From Pomphorhynchus laevis (lineage: Eukaryota; Acanthocephala; Palaeacanthocephala; Echinorhynchida; Pomphorhynchidae), in the NCBI GenBank assembly GCA_012934845.2, contig WNNJ02001872.1, forward strand, positions 16,010 to 80,009: a DNA stretch of 64,000 bases, read 5' to 3'. The notes under the pieces are model-generated. The model was not told where the DNA came from and ran no database searches. It saw only the letters and a list, made by a program, of their open reading frames with translations. Shown in pieces: positions 45,545-56,594 of the stretch (position 1 is the first letter of the stretch; each line of letters begins with the position of its first letter). Position numbers and translations under genes: made by a program.

Positions 45545-46565
45545 CAAATAATAAGATAATTTGAATTCTAATAGATAACAACGGTTTTTCATCATGGGTA
45601 ATTAAAAAGGCTTTCTACGAAAATACCAAAAAGAATAAAAAAATTGTTTTTGGTCCAGAAAGTGGAAAGAAATACGTAGGATTACCATTTATAAATAATT
45701 TTTGAGATATTACTTTCAAAAGATTTGTGTCAAGCAATAAAACATTAAATACATCAAATATTGTTTTATATAATAGTAAAATACCGAAGTTACACAACAT
45801 TTTGAAAAATAAACCCAAGCATAATAATGATATAGTTGTTTATAAAATGTCTTGTTTGGAATGCGCTAAAATATATGAGGGTAAAACCGGCCAACGGTTT
45901 TAGACTAGATTGAAACTATACAAATGCACACTCGAAAAGGGGCTAAATAGCGCTATTGTTAACCATAGTTTAAAATGAACACTTTTTTAATTGAATTCAG
46001 TTTCTATAATGTTTCAAATATCATCATTACATATTAATTTTAAATAGTTGATACTGATCCATTATTTAAACCATAGTTTAAATTTTGAACACTATATTCA
46101 CTATAATAATACTGTTGTTTTAGCAATCTAAACAAATTTTTTAAATAGAAAAATTCTTGAGGCTTATTACATTTTAAAAACTCTAAAAACTTTAATATTA
46201 TTATGGTGAATAATAAACCTGACGTAACTTTAAATATTTTGTAAATATGTTGTAAACGATTCTTTTGTTTGAATAACCTGTTCTATTTTATTGTTTTCCT
46301 TTATTTTATTTTTCTAGTACTTTTGATTATTATTTTTTATATTTTTCTAATTTTTTCAAATTATTTTTTTTGAATGAAAATATCATAATATTATTTTTGT
46401 ATAGTTTCTAAACTATTTTGATTCATTATTTTTTATTGCGCTTTGTGCATCTTCAAAAGTTGCCCCGAAATCGTGTCAAAAATTCAAACAACAGTGAAAA
46501 CATCTGGTTATAGTGAATAGCTGCAGCGCCTGGCTGCAGCTATTTATTAACTGATCATGGCTACC
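45545..46565 (+). mobile_element. PLE fragment: GIY-YIG domain and untranslated terminus
   Basis: Plus strand. Text like FGPESGKKYVGLPFINN (45650-45700) is the lead-in. VVYKMSCLECAKIYEGKTGQ then RLKLYKCTLEKGLNSAIVNH (45835-45975) is a GIY-YIG core of the same style as 10.8 kb (Y.GKTGQR; SAIV.HS). After about 350 bp of AT-rich DNA comes 46330-46560, the inverted counterpart of 42860-43120. The copy is broken and 5' truncated. Confidence 0.7.
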
Positions 46566-46740
46566 GGATTATTTAATTTATTCGGTATTTCAATCGCTAA
46601 TTAGTTGTTTCTAAACATATGAATGCTTATAGATCATATCAGAATTGTGTCATCGGCGTGAAGATTCAAAATAGATAATGACTAAATGTTACGAATTAAA
46701 CACGTAAGTTTTAAAATATAAATGTAAATTTAGCCATATT
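46566..46740. other. AT-rich spacer
   Basis: No feature recognised between the PLE terminus and the 265-bp tandem repeat. Confidence 0.4.
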
Positions 46741-47365
46741 TATAAGTACTAAATTATTATAAAAAATAATGCATTATGAAATTTGACTAAAGTTTCTACT
46801 TTCTTACTTTAAACTAGTAACATATTTTAATATATTAAAATTAAATTTTTCATTGCGTTTTGTGTAAGAGACGATCAATCCTTTATTTAATTGATAAGCA
46901 ATGAATATTTGGTACTTAGATGACTGCGTTCCGGGCAGTACTACAGGCACCAACCTCTCAGACATCCGAAAAATTCATGCTGCGGGGTCGGAAAACGGAT
47001 TGGAGCTATAAGTACTAAATTATTATAAAAAATAATGCATTATGAAATTTGACTAAAGTTTCTACTTTCTTACTTAAAACTATTAACCTATTTTAATATT
47101 AAAATTAGATTTTTCATTAAGTTTTGTTTAAGAGACGATCAATCCTTTATTTAATTGATAAGCAATGAATATTTGGTACTTAGATGACTGCGTTCTGGGC
47201 AGTACTACATGCACCAACCTCTCAGACATCCGAAAAATTCATGCTGCGGGGTCGGAAAACGGATTGGAGCTATAAGTACTAAATTATTATAAAAAATAAT
47301 GCATTATGAAATTTGACTAAAGTTTCTACTTTCTTACTTAAAACTATTAACCTATTTTAATATAT
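46741..47365. repeat. 265-bp tandem repeat, 2.3 copies
   Basis: TATAAGTACTAAATTATTAT begins copies at 46741, 47007 and 47271 (steps of 266 and 264). Each full copy ends in a GC-richer block (GACTGCGTTCxGGGCAGTAC ... CTGCGGGGTCGGAAAACGGA). Copies are nearly identical, so the duplication is recent. The GC-rich block does not match any RNA gene I know. Confidence 0.9.
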
Positions 47366-47367
47366 GT

Positions 47368-48180
47368 ATCTATTAAATTATTTAAATGTTTTTGAAGAAA
47401 GCCAATTTTGTTACAAATTGTTGCAATTCTTTCATTATTTAATGTATTATATTATGGTATGCATGAATGCGTACGCAAACATATTTCTTTCGTAAATTTA
47501 AATGTCATCTTTACTATATAAATTAATAGTAGTTTTAATTGATGTTTAACTTATGTTCATATTTAGATATATACCTTCTTTATCATCAATATTGGTTTTG
47601 TTAAGAATAAGGCTTTCTGGATAAATTTGTTCACTAATTGAATATTAATTATTAGAGTTAAATACATATATATCATTAGTATAACGAAACATATATATTT
47701 CATATCTTTGTATAATTTTATTTATTGTTTTAACTGTTACGAACAAATTCATATTCTATAAAGCATAAAAATAAGTCACCTTAAATTGGAATTCCATTTC
47801 CTCCATTAAATACCTTTTATTTGTCTAAATATAGATGTTCTAACTTTTAAATAATTTTGATTTATTAAAATATTTAAGGATTCTATTAATTCGACTTTAT
47901 CCATATAATTATATCTATTTGGTGTTTAATTTTTGTTAGATAAGCGTTATAGTTATCATAGCATATATGTATATATCTTTTCCGAATAATTTCTAAAAAT
48001 TGTTTTGTAGAACTAATACTGAAATAGTGTTTTATACCAGTATTAATTTAGAACACCCTACAATATTTCTTGAAATGTGTTTTAATTACTTCAAGTATTA
48101 TATTCATATAGACAGAAAGTGGTTTTAATGTACATTTAAAAGCACTACATATGAACCTAAGTTTTATTATGTATGAATTA
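47368..48180 (-). mobile_element. PLE-B RT and connector piece
   Basis: Minus strand, high to low: a RICSAFKCT-like piece (48165-48040), then RT text around DLFLCFIEYEFVRN (47800-47740) and SLILNKTNIDDKE (47630-47570), then ICLRTHSCIPYYNTLNNER and CNKIGFLQKHLNNLI (47500-47380). The last block is the connector after the RT. It is also seen alone at 52190, 56310 and 56600. Confidence 0.65.
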
Positions 48181-48262
48181 ATATTTGATTAATATTAATT
48201 CATGTAAATATTAATATTAATATTAATATTAACATCAAATATTAATATTAATATTTGATTCC
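48170..48262. repeat. AATATT/ATTAAT microsatellite
   Basis: Runs of TTAATATTAATA, self-complementary, between two PLE-B pieces. A similar run is at 53300-53335. Confidence 0.75.
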
Positions 48263-48289
48263 TGAGCTCATTAAAATCCATACATTTGC

Positions 48290-48860
48290 GCAATTAATAG
48301 CCTATCGTGATTTTCATATTTATTTAATTTCCATATTAATTTCCATTATTAACTTTGTAAAATTAATAATGGATCTTTTAGCTTATTATAACTTAAAAGT
48401 TGTTTGAATATTTCTAATTGTTCATTTATATACATCTTTTTTAATATTTTTAACTCTATTTTTCCTATTCCTTTTATCACCATGACTTCTTGGTTTGCGT
48501 TTAACCGGATTATTATAATATAGTTGTTTATTATGTATTATACTACTTCTGCCAATTCCTTGTACCACGTCATTCAATCCTAATGGGTACATGGAATTAT
48601 GCGTTTTAACCTAAAAATCTTCTTTTTCTAATAGTTTTTGATTTAATATTAAAATGTTTTCTTCGATAATATGTTCTAAAATAAATAATTTACAGTTTTT
48701 AATATCATGTCCTATTAATCTCATATGTTTATGAAATATAGTTTGACTATTATGCTGTATATTATAAATGTGTTGCCTAAACCTAGTTTTAAGCATTTGA
48801 TGTGTTTTTCCTATATATTGCAATCCACATGTGCATTGTATCCACATGTACATCTTAAGA
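48290..48860 (-). mobile_element. PLE-B GIY-YIG domain and tail, uninterrupted copy
   Basis: Minus strand 48853-48611: IQCTCGLQYIGKTHQMLKTR then FRQHIYNIQHNSQTIFHKHM and EENILILNQKLLEKEDF. The tail (48600-48350) runs through the Lys/Arg-rich part into ATGAACAATTAGAAATATTC without the 367-bp array and so defines the empty site. The frame upstream of the domain is replaced by 48856-48970, a 110-bp sequence directly repeated at 49840-49945. Confidence 0.75.
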
Positions 48861-49730
48861 TCTAAATAAGATTCGTAAATTTATTTGCATTTTTGCAAAT
48901 ACTATTAATGACATCTTTTCCTGTTAATAATTCTACATAAATGATCAAAATTATTTTGGTTGATACGAGCACAAATCACGAGTTTCAACTTTAAATTTGC
49001 TACCTTATGGTTTACTTAAAATTTAAGGTAAAATTAAGAGCATGGAATAATTTCAATTAAAGATCAGGTTTAAGCCATAAGAAATTACCAATTGCGAAAT
49101 AAAAAATGTCGATACACATTTAAGTGTCATCGTTACCAGTCCTTTGTAATCACTTATACGTATAACTAGGAAGAATTAAATATGTAATTTGCCTTACAAA
49201 TATTTATAGGATTAATAAATATAAATTCTCGTTTAAAGTACGAATAAATGAATTCAGAGTTATATCTTAATTTATAATAATATAAATTATTCACAAAAGT
49301 GTTATCAATTTTAGTTCAAAACTCGATCCTATTAGCTGCTTCGAGCTCTTTCGCAACTAGTTTAGCGCATTAAACTATATCAACAGAAAAATTGACTAAT
49401 TGAACTATCAACATCGAAATTACAAATTGAAGAGGCATATAAAATGGCAAAACATCGTTATTGCATGTGCATACCTTATAATAATTTAGGTCGTCAGGCT
49501 TAATTTAATAGTAATCAAGCAATTTATAAAAAATATTTCACTATATAGCATTACAAAATACCTGATACATATTTATTAATATGTATCATGTAAAATAATT
49601 TGAATGAATTTATATAATTTATATTTTTAATGATTATTTCATATCCTGTTAGAATAAGAAATTGCATTAGATAATCATATTTAATCATGAATAAATACGT
49701 CGTTATCATGTATGTGGCTCCGCTGCAATT
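48861..49730. other. AT-rich stretch; direct-repeat half
   Basis: AAATAAGATTCGTAAATTTA ... AAATTATTTTGGTTGATACGA (48865-48967) recurs at 49845-49945. Otherwise nothing seen. Confidence 0.5.
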
Positions 49731-49830
49731 CTGGGTCGAGGAATAGAGGTCGAAACGTAATAACATAGCAGTTCTTTCTGATAACCTATATTTCATAAAT
49801 AAAATTTCTTATTGTATAAAAGACAATTAA
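49731..49830 (+). repeat. R1 partial copy
   Basis: GGTCGAGGAATAGAGGTCGA, AACATAGCAGTTC and TTTCTGATAACCT are the R1 head. The rest is missing. Confidence 0.5.
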
Positions 49831-50204
49831 ATTAAATCTCTAGATTTAAATAAGATTCGTAAATTTATTTGCATTTTTGCAATAATGACATCTTTTCCTG
49901 TTAATAATTTTACAAAAATGATCAAAATTATTTTGGTTGATACGATCACACTTCTAAGTGATGTATTTAAAGTACCTTTTATAATTAAAAACGCAAATAG
50001 ATCGTGGGTACAAATCTCTCGCCGATTTTGAATGTCGTTTGCGCGAAGAAACATCAGCTATTGAAACAATCAAAGTACAATTGGAGCAATTTGGGAAATT
50101 GCTCCAATTTAATTAAGCATATTTGGTTACATTATCATAGAATATAATAATCAATTAAAATAATTAATTAAAAATTTCATTTCAATTTGCGAAAAGAAAA
50201 AACA
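49831..50204. other. AT-rich spacer with second half of a direct repeat
   Basis: See 48861. An inverted CAATTGGAGCAATTT...AAATTGCTCCAATTT (50078-50110) follows. Confidence 0.5.
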
Positions 50205-50440
50205 GTTTAGCAAATCAGATAAGTGAGTTTACGTATTTTATTAAATATATAAATAAAAATACAGATAAATAAAAAATAATTTTATAACATTTTATACAAT
50301 TTATTATATAAAGTTGAAATTTAAAATTAAAATTTAAAATAAAAGTCAATGTTATGTATTGAATAGCATATAACAGACGAGATTTAAGAATAAGGATAAC
50401 ATGTCATCAGGAGGAACTGATATGTTATTAAAATGATTTC
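50205..50440 (-). repeat. R1 copy, minus orientation
   Basis: The R1 3' end (CAAATCAGATAAGTGAGTTT) is at 50213 and its internal GAATAAGGAT and TCATCAGGAGGAACTGATAT are at 50385-50425. Diverged. Confidence 0.6.
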
Positions 50441-51170
50441 TTAATAGTGATTTAAACAGGGCGCAAGCAACGTCCAAGTAATTTACAGCGTGCGGAGTAT
50501 GTGACATAATATATTCATAATATAAATGTTTGTGGATAAAATGCTACGTAATATATTAAATCATTATCCAAATCATATGAAGCAGCATAATTTTAATGCA
50601 ACATGCAATAAAATTTCATTCAATACAATTGATATAAAATTTTAATGAATCTTTTGAGTTTTAATTGATTGCTTTTTGTAATTTATATATGTAAATATTT
50701 TTTGTAAATATTTCTATGTAAATAATTTCTATGTAAAATAATTTTTCAATAATTAATTAATTGAGCAAATGATGTAACTGAAACAAATTACTCATTTGAA
50801 GGTAAAACGACATTTGACAAGTATTGATTTTAATATATCAATGTCATACAAATTATTATTACCAAAGAGATTAATTTTAAAAAATAATTATATTCTTAGC
50901 AACCATATAGGTAAACCATTATAAAAGGACGAGTTGAACAATTTGGTCCCAGCTTTGACAGACTTCGATTCGGACACAGCACGAATTAACAATATAAAAA
51001 TAATGGAATTGACGATATAGGAATTGACGATTCATTGAAGGACTCCGAGTTTAAGTTCAATTTTTAACGTAGGTGCGTACTTTTATTGCGATCCGAAGTA
51101 GACAACTCTCCTAAGTAAATTGATAATCTAATAAGGGAAGAGAAAGACTAAATATGTAAGAATAAACTAG
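50441..51170. other. AT-rich stretch without gene
   Basis: Nothing assignable. TATGTAAATA strings are repeated at 50685-50735. Confidence 0.35.
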
Positions 51171-51172
51171 AT

Positions 51173-51825
51173 TTGTTTTCGAACGGTTTTAAGAGTTCAC
51201 GTTTTTTCATGAATTACCTGACCATCCGAGGATCTTTAACTCTGTTGTCAGCGAAGACATTAGACATTTTTAGGTGTCCTCTAAGCTCACACCAATTCCA
51301 AGATGCTTTAGCAGTTCGATATGGTTGGCTTCAACCGAATAAACCAAGATGGTTTAGCTGCGGGGCCGTTTTTGATCTGAGTAATTGCCTGCTTGTAAAA
51401 TTAATAGATTACCAACAGTGTGTCACACCGTAAGAGATTTTGTTGCTAAAGAACTGTCAAAAGTGTCATCATCAGTAGCTATTGAACCAATCCTACGCCG
51501 AACTTAAGAACATACTGATTTCAAAATAACATCGACAAATCGTGATGTGGAAGCTCGTATAAATATCTATTGTAACGACTGGATCGGTAATTCAACGGAT
51601 CGGTCCTTGTGAGATATAGTCATCTTTGATCATTTTGTTCAATCGTTTGCTTCTCTGACAATTCAAAATCTAATTTCAAATATCACGCCCAACGGGAAAT
51701 TTCGAAATACAACGAGCGAGTCATACAAATAGAAGATGCTACGTTTTATCCTTTCATAAGCGTGTGCAATGAAGCTGTTGGTAAGGAAGCACAAATGATC
51801 TTTAGGAAAATCGATTTTTCCTAAA
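51173..51825 (+). mobile_element. C-terminal region of an unplaced retroelement (relative of 8.4 kb)
   Basis: The first frame reads FQDALAVRYGWLQPNKPRWF followed by SCGAVFDLSNCLLVKL, and continues in other frames with TRDFVAKELSKVSSSVAIEP, FKITSTNRDVEARINIYCND and later FYPFISVCNEAVGKEAQMIF. I recall this series (F.DAL.LRYGW.....P..C.CG..F...HA..C..GG, R.......L......V..EP.L, then D-(I/V) ... FTPLV....GG) from the same type of C-terminal nuclease-like region as at 8390-9495. The first part is in good frame (86 residues), the rest is broken. Confidence 0.6.
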
Positions 51826-51829
51826 TTAA

Positions 51830-52080
51830 GTTTCTCCTGATGACCTCTAATTCTTATTCTGATACAACGTCTGTTATTTATTAGTCAATTGATAAAAATG
51901 ACGTTTATTTTAAATTTCAATTTTTTATTTTAACTTGATTTAAATTATAGAAAATCTAAAAACAATTATTAATTTTAATATTTAATTATTAAATTTTGAT
52001 TTAGCATTATTATGTTTTGTTTTGTTTATAATTATATTAAATACGTAGACTCAGTTAGCTGACTTATTTATAATCATAAA
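51830..52080 (+). repeat. R1 copy
   Basis: From TTTCTCCTGATGACCTCTAA to TAGACTCAGTTAGCTGACTT; lacks the first 50 bp of the head. It joins the retroelement fragment directly at about 51828. Confidence 0.75.
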
Positions 52081-52449
52081 TAAGTCAATCATAAATATAA
52101 ATTAATCTTTATAATCTTTTATATTAAAGTAATAATTTCATATAATATAAAATATAACACATTAAATAATAAAATTTTAAGAATTGCAACAATATGTAAT
52201 GATATTGGCTTTCTTCAAAATCATTTAAATAATTTGATAGATGCATATTTCAAACTTGGTTACTATAAAAATACTATCAAACAGAAAATAGTAAAATATA
52301 TAAATCAACACAATAATATAAAGAATAAATTTAAACTCATGTGGCAAATTTTTATGAATGGATAATAAATAATATACTTTGTATTAGAATAAGATACTAT
52401 ATAATTCAAATATCATAAGAGTACATACGTCCTTAACACGTATTTGGCC
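52081..52449 (+). mobile_element. PLE-B connector fused to its 3' module
   Basis: CNDIGFLQNHLNNLIDAYFK and LGYYKNTIKQKIVKYINQ (52195-52320) is the post-RT connector. It runs straight into GGCAAATTTTTATGAATGGA and the 3' module without a GIY-YIG domain. The same fusion point is seen at 56750. Confidence 0.7.
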
Positions 52450-52738
52450 CAGCTGCTATGTTGGGTAGAGGAGTTAGGGGCCAAAACTTGAAAGTATTGC
52501 AGTTCCTCCTGATGACCACTAATTCTTATTCTGATACAACGTCTGTTATTTATTAGTCAATTCATAAAAATGACTTTTTAAATTTCAATTTTTTATTTTA
52601 ACTTGATTTAAATTATAGAAAATCTAAAAACAATTATTAATTTTAATATTTAATTATTTATTTTGGATTTGGCATTATTATATTTTGTTTATTTTATAAC
52701 TATATTAAATACGTAGACTCAGTTAGCAGATTTGATAA
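52450..52738 (+). repeat. R1 copy, full length
   Basis: TGTTGGGTAGAGGAGTTAGG to ACTCAGTTAGCAGATTTGA. Follows the PLE-B 3' module directly, as at 40.85 kb. Confidence 0.8.
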
Positions 52739-53029
52739 TTTATTCACTTGTATTTGATAAGTTATTATATCAAATTTACATTTCATGTGACATTCCATGA
52801 TTTATAACATGTGATGCTATATAATTGAAGTTTATAAAATGGAATGTTGTAATTAAATTCAGGGTATTTGTATTTTCTGAAAAATTACATAAATGATACT
52901 TTTTTTACATATTAGATAAAGCAAAAATTGATTTATTAGATAGGTACATATTGAATTAAATAGGTACATCGTATTCTCGTCACATTGAAAGAACCAATTT
53001 CATTGAATACAGTTATTATTGTATTCAAT
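52739..53029. other. AT-rich spacer
   Basis: No gene recognised. Confidence 0.4.
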
Positions 53030-53105
53030 AATTTTAGCATTATTATGTTTTGTTTATTTTATAATTATATTAAATACGTAGACTCAGTTAGCTGATTTGA
53101 TTTGT
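53030..53105 (+). repeat. R1 3' end only
   Basis: TTTTAGCATTATTATGTTTT to GACTCAGTTAGCTGATTTGA. A 5'-truncated copy, as expected if R1 moves by target-primed reverse transcription. Confidence 0.7.
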
Positions 53106-53399
53106 TAGAAATAGAAAGGAACAAACTTTCATACAGTAGGAGATCATATCATATTTACGCACAGACTTCGGATTTTGAATTGCAAGGTGGAAGGAAATGC
53201 CATACTTTGCTCACGATCCAGTTCTACAAGAGTTGGAGATCGTTACATGAATACGTATCTAGCTAATAATAATTAACAAATATTAAAAATAAAAATATAT
53301 ATAAATATTAATATTAATATTAATATTAATAAATATATAAAAACGAACAGTTATTTAAAAACACTTAAAACGGTATAATTCCAAAAAGGTATAAATACA
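53106..53399. other. spacer with AATATT microsatellite
   Basis: TATTAATATTAATATTAATA run at 53305-53335. A patch at 53110-53250 is less AT-rich but holds no recognisable frame. Confidence 0.45.
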
Positions 53400-54165
53400 G
53401 ATTAAATCATAATGAAAAAATAAAATGTACAATTCGTTATATCATGACTTTAATTCTTACTTTGGTAAGATGATTAATAACGAAAGCTTAAATACATCAA
53501 AGATTAAAATTTAAAAAGATTAAATTTGGAAAAATTAAAATGAAAATAACAAACAATTATAAACGGAATGATAAAATTAATAAAGATATGTATACAGAAC
53601 TTACTAAATTTAAGCATAACTATAGAATAACAACTATTGATAAAGTTAGTAATAACTTTGTCTTCATATGCAAAATACTTTATTATGATATACTGATGAA
53701 AGAAGTTAATTATAATGATTTAAATATAAACACAAAATATGAATGTCGTGAGTTAAGTTGAGAAACAATTATTACAAGTCACTGTTCTATAATGGATAAG
53801 AAGGGTACAAAGGTTGAATCAGATAATAAAACTATACCTATATTATATTGGAATCCAAAATTACATAAAAATCCAATAAAACCTAGGATCATATGTAGTG
53901 CGTTTAAATGTCTATATGAATAAAATACTTAAAGCAATTAAAGCACACTTTAAAAAATATTGAAAGGTAATCGAAATTAATATTGGTATAAAACACTATT
54001 TCAGTATTAATTATACGAAAGAATTTTTAGAACATAATTTTTAATGGATAAAAACGGTACAAAGGTTGAATAAGATAATAAAATTGTAACTATTTGAATC
54101 AAAAATTACAAAAATCAAATAAAGCCTATGTTCATATGTAATGCTTTAACATGTACATAAAATCC
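53400..54165 (+). mobile_element. PLE-B N-terminal RT region
   Basis: The 73-residue frame at 53540-53761 ends YRITTIDKVSNNFVFICKIL and YYDILMKEVNYNDLN, the (T/A)DK(A/V).NN...ICK..Y block that precedes the RT. Further right come ILYWNPKLHKNPIKPRIICS (53838-53900; the PKLHK motif) and HFKKY. From about 54035 the GTKVE sequence repeats partly. It is 3' truncated before motif A and broken. Confidence 0.75.
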
Positions 54166-54179
54166 CATTTTGTTTCAAA

Positions 54180-55700
54180 TCCAATATTGATCTATCGAGG
54201 ACATTAGCATAGCGAGCTGGATTATCGCTACATGCAAGAACGTGGAATACATACTTACAGACAATGATCCTGACATAGTCAACTTACATGAGGGTAGATC
54301 AGTAACATAATTACTGAGCTTCGGAAATTGCTTCATCGGATATGATATATTCACTTATGAATATGATTTTTTGGATCTTACTTTAGTTGTATTGGTAAGG
54401 AAGTGCTTTAGAGGAATGGAAATATCTAAGGGAAGATGTGGAATTGGGTCCTTCTTGAGTCTAAAATTTCTTGTCAACCAAATTGAATTTACGATATCGA
54501 ATTGCTATCTGAAGCCAAAACCATGGGTCAATGAAACTAATAGGGAGGAAGCAGAGAGATTTTAAAGACATATATTTGAAGACTTTCCCATTTGTGTAAT
54601 GGGTGATATTAATGATAACATGGGGGAGAGAACAAGTAATTTTATAAGTAATGATTATTGCGCAGTGATTCAAGATGAATTTACTTTCTGTAGGAGACGA
54701 AGCTGTTATAAATCAACATTGGATTTTACACTTATGACGAAACCCTCAAAGTACAAGTACGATGGTCAAGCAATAGAACAGTAGACGAAATGAATGAGGG
54801 TCATGGGATTTGCTATTTGGGTTGGAAAGAGGTTTTGATCGTTAAAACTAGATTTTAACCTTCACGTAAGGGAATTCGGCGTTTTAATAATACAATTAAA
54901 GATTTAATTAATGATGAATTTTTTTAGAATATAAAAATTTATAAACTAAAAGAATGATTTTAATTTTAAATTTTATTTTATTCAGCAATTAATTTTATTG
55001 TCAGATCTTAATAATTTTAGTGGTGAATTTGTTCCACGAGAAAATGAAGCTTTATATAAGCTCAATAGTATCATTTTTAACGCAGCTAACAAATATTTAA
55101 CAACGAGTAGATCGGTATGTGTTAAATTCACACCAAAAGCATTTAAATTAAAAAAGCAAATAGGGAAATTAATGTACGGGTTAAGTTCTCAAATCGGAAA
55201 TAAATACATAGCAAAGGCTGAGTAAAATTTTGAAAGAGAAACTTTCAAGGAAGATGCTCAAAAATTAAGTGGTTGTCACAAATTATCGAAAGAATGGTGG
55301 GCAGTTATAAAAGGATTTAAAACTAGGCAATAGAAAAGCCACTTGCCAAGGGATACAATCTAAGGGAATGACAGAGGTGCTAAGGCAAATTAAAGAAAAG
55401 CATTTGCAATGCACGATTCAAAATACAACAAAAACTGAACATAAACGAAACTAAAGTTAGCATTGATTGCGAGAACTGCAATAGAATCAGAATATTTGGA
55501 TTACTCTAAACACAGTGATATAGAGATTGATGACATTATGAACGCATTATCTAAATGCTGTAAGATGTCTACAAACGGTACAAGGGCGCCTGATGCAGTA
55601 CTCAAATTAATAAACCCTGAAAATAGATTAAAAATTTCAAAACTAAAATTTTTGAAATTTAATTTGTGAGAATGAAAGCATTGTAAGAATGAAAGTATTG
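54180..55700 (+). mobile_element. LINE fragment: EEP endonuclease and start of RT
   Basis: A 64-residue frame at 54371-54565 (IEFTISNCYLKPKPWVNETN) and a second at 54599-54784 (FPICVMGDINDNMGER, the GD(I/F)N block; RRRSCYKSTLDFTLMTK, the R.S..DF block; then a decayed SDH) give the endonuclease. The linker is at 54998-55330 (KLNSIIFNAANKYLTTSRSV; FKEDAQKLSGCHKLSKEWW). RT entry is at 55463-55660 (IDDIMNALSKCCKMSTNGTR then APDAVLKLINPENRLK). Sequence stops before motif A. Different lineage from LINE-A; broken. Confidence 0.7.
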
Positions 55701-55744
55701 TGAGATAATAACAGGAAGGAAGACATCTACAAAATCGCAACGAA

Positions 55745-56300
55745 TAGATCAGACTCTCTCATATCGGTATTTTCATATTCACCATTCACAGATTCAATGC
55801 GACCTGAACACCAGATGCTTGAACAAATGATGAACATCATAGCCCGACTCGAACGCGACGTACATGGGCAACGATTTCAATCAGGATGGCATCAAGGAAA
55901 CGACTATCCGAATCGAGGCAGCCCTGAACAATCCTCGTGCTAAGCCACGCGATACTCATGAGCTCGCAGCCTATCTCGCAATTCTGCAAGAAATGTCGCA
56001 GGAGGGTCATTATATGCTTTACCTTTTAGTGATCATAAGGTTTATGATTACCTAAGAGTTAGACTTGCATTTCTTTTCAGAAATCTTGTCTGCATCAGAT
56101 TTACTGTCAGAAAAACTTCTGAAGTATTTCAATTTTGATAGCATTCATAAAACATATTTCTATCAAATGTCTTCTACCATGTTTGCACGGGAGCATAGCT
56201 TACTTTTCACACATTATCACGTGATGATTTCGCAGCGTATAAATACCTCGAAACTAAGCTCCCAAACCTTGTGCAAGCATTGTGAGATAATAGCAGGAAG
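55745..56300 (+). other. GC-richer coding-like patch, family unknown
   Basis: Composition changes abruptly. One frame reads MRPEHQMLEQMMNIIARLER and another TTIRIEAALNNPRAKPRDTH, then ELAAYLAILQEMSQEGHY; near 56195-56300 a third reads LTFHTLSRDDFAAYKYLETK. Helical, polar text of this kind could be a capsid-like or ORF1-like region of a retroelement, but no motif decides it. Broken. Confidence 0.3.
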
Positions 56301-56450
56301 GAAGCATGCAACAATTTGTAACGATATTGGATTTTTTCAAAATCATTTAAATAAATTAATAGATGCATATTTTAAACTGGGTTATGTCATGTTGAACGAA
56401 ACCAATTTGGAGCAACAGAAAACAAGCGAAATTTTGTTTCTTAATTAATA
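56301..56450 (+). mobile_element. PLE-B connector scrap
   Basis: ATICNDIGFFQNHLNKLIDA then YFKLGYV matches the post-RT connector at 52195 and, in reverse, 47380. The surrounding 127-residue open frame is a chimera across the junction with the patch to the left. Confidence 0.6.
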
Positions 56451-56594
56451 CAAACACTGGAAAATCAACGACAATAATGTTAGCAAATCCGTTTATATAG
56501 TACTACAATAAAGGGTGCCGCTGTTGTTATTCATACAATTGTTTGCAGTATTTGTGCTGTTCATTGTGATGATGCCATAATGCTGTATGTAACA
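56451..56594. other. short spacer
   Basis: No feature recognised. Confidence 0.4.

Noticed and set aside
45000-45545. 77-residue plus-strand hydrophobic frame (44909-45142)
   Set aside because: AT-rich chance frame rich in Ile, Phe and Tyr that begins inside a minus-strand LINE; no support.
46890-47000. snRNA or 5S rRNA in the GC-rich block of the 265-bp repeat
   Set aside because: No match to the conserved boxes that I know, and no recognisable promoter or terminator.
56065-56448. 127-residue plus-strand gene
   Set aside because: It crosses from the GC-richer patch into the PLE-B connector, so it is a chance fusion of two unrelated remnants.
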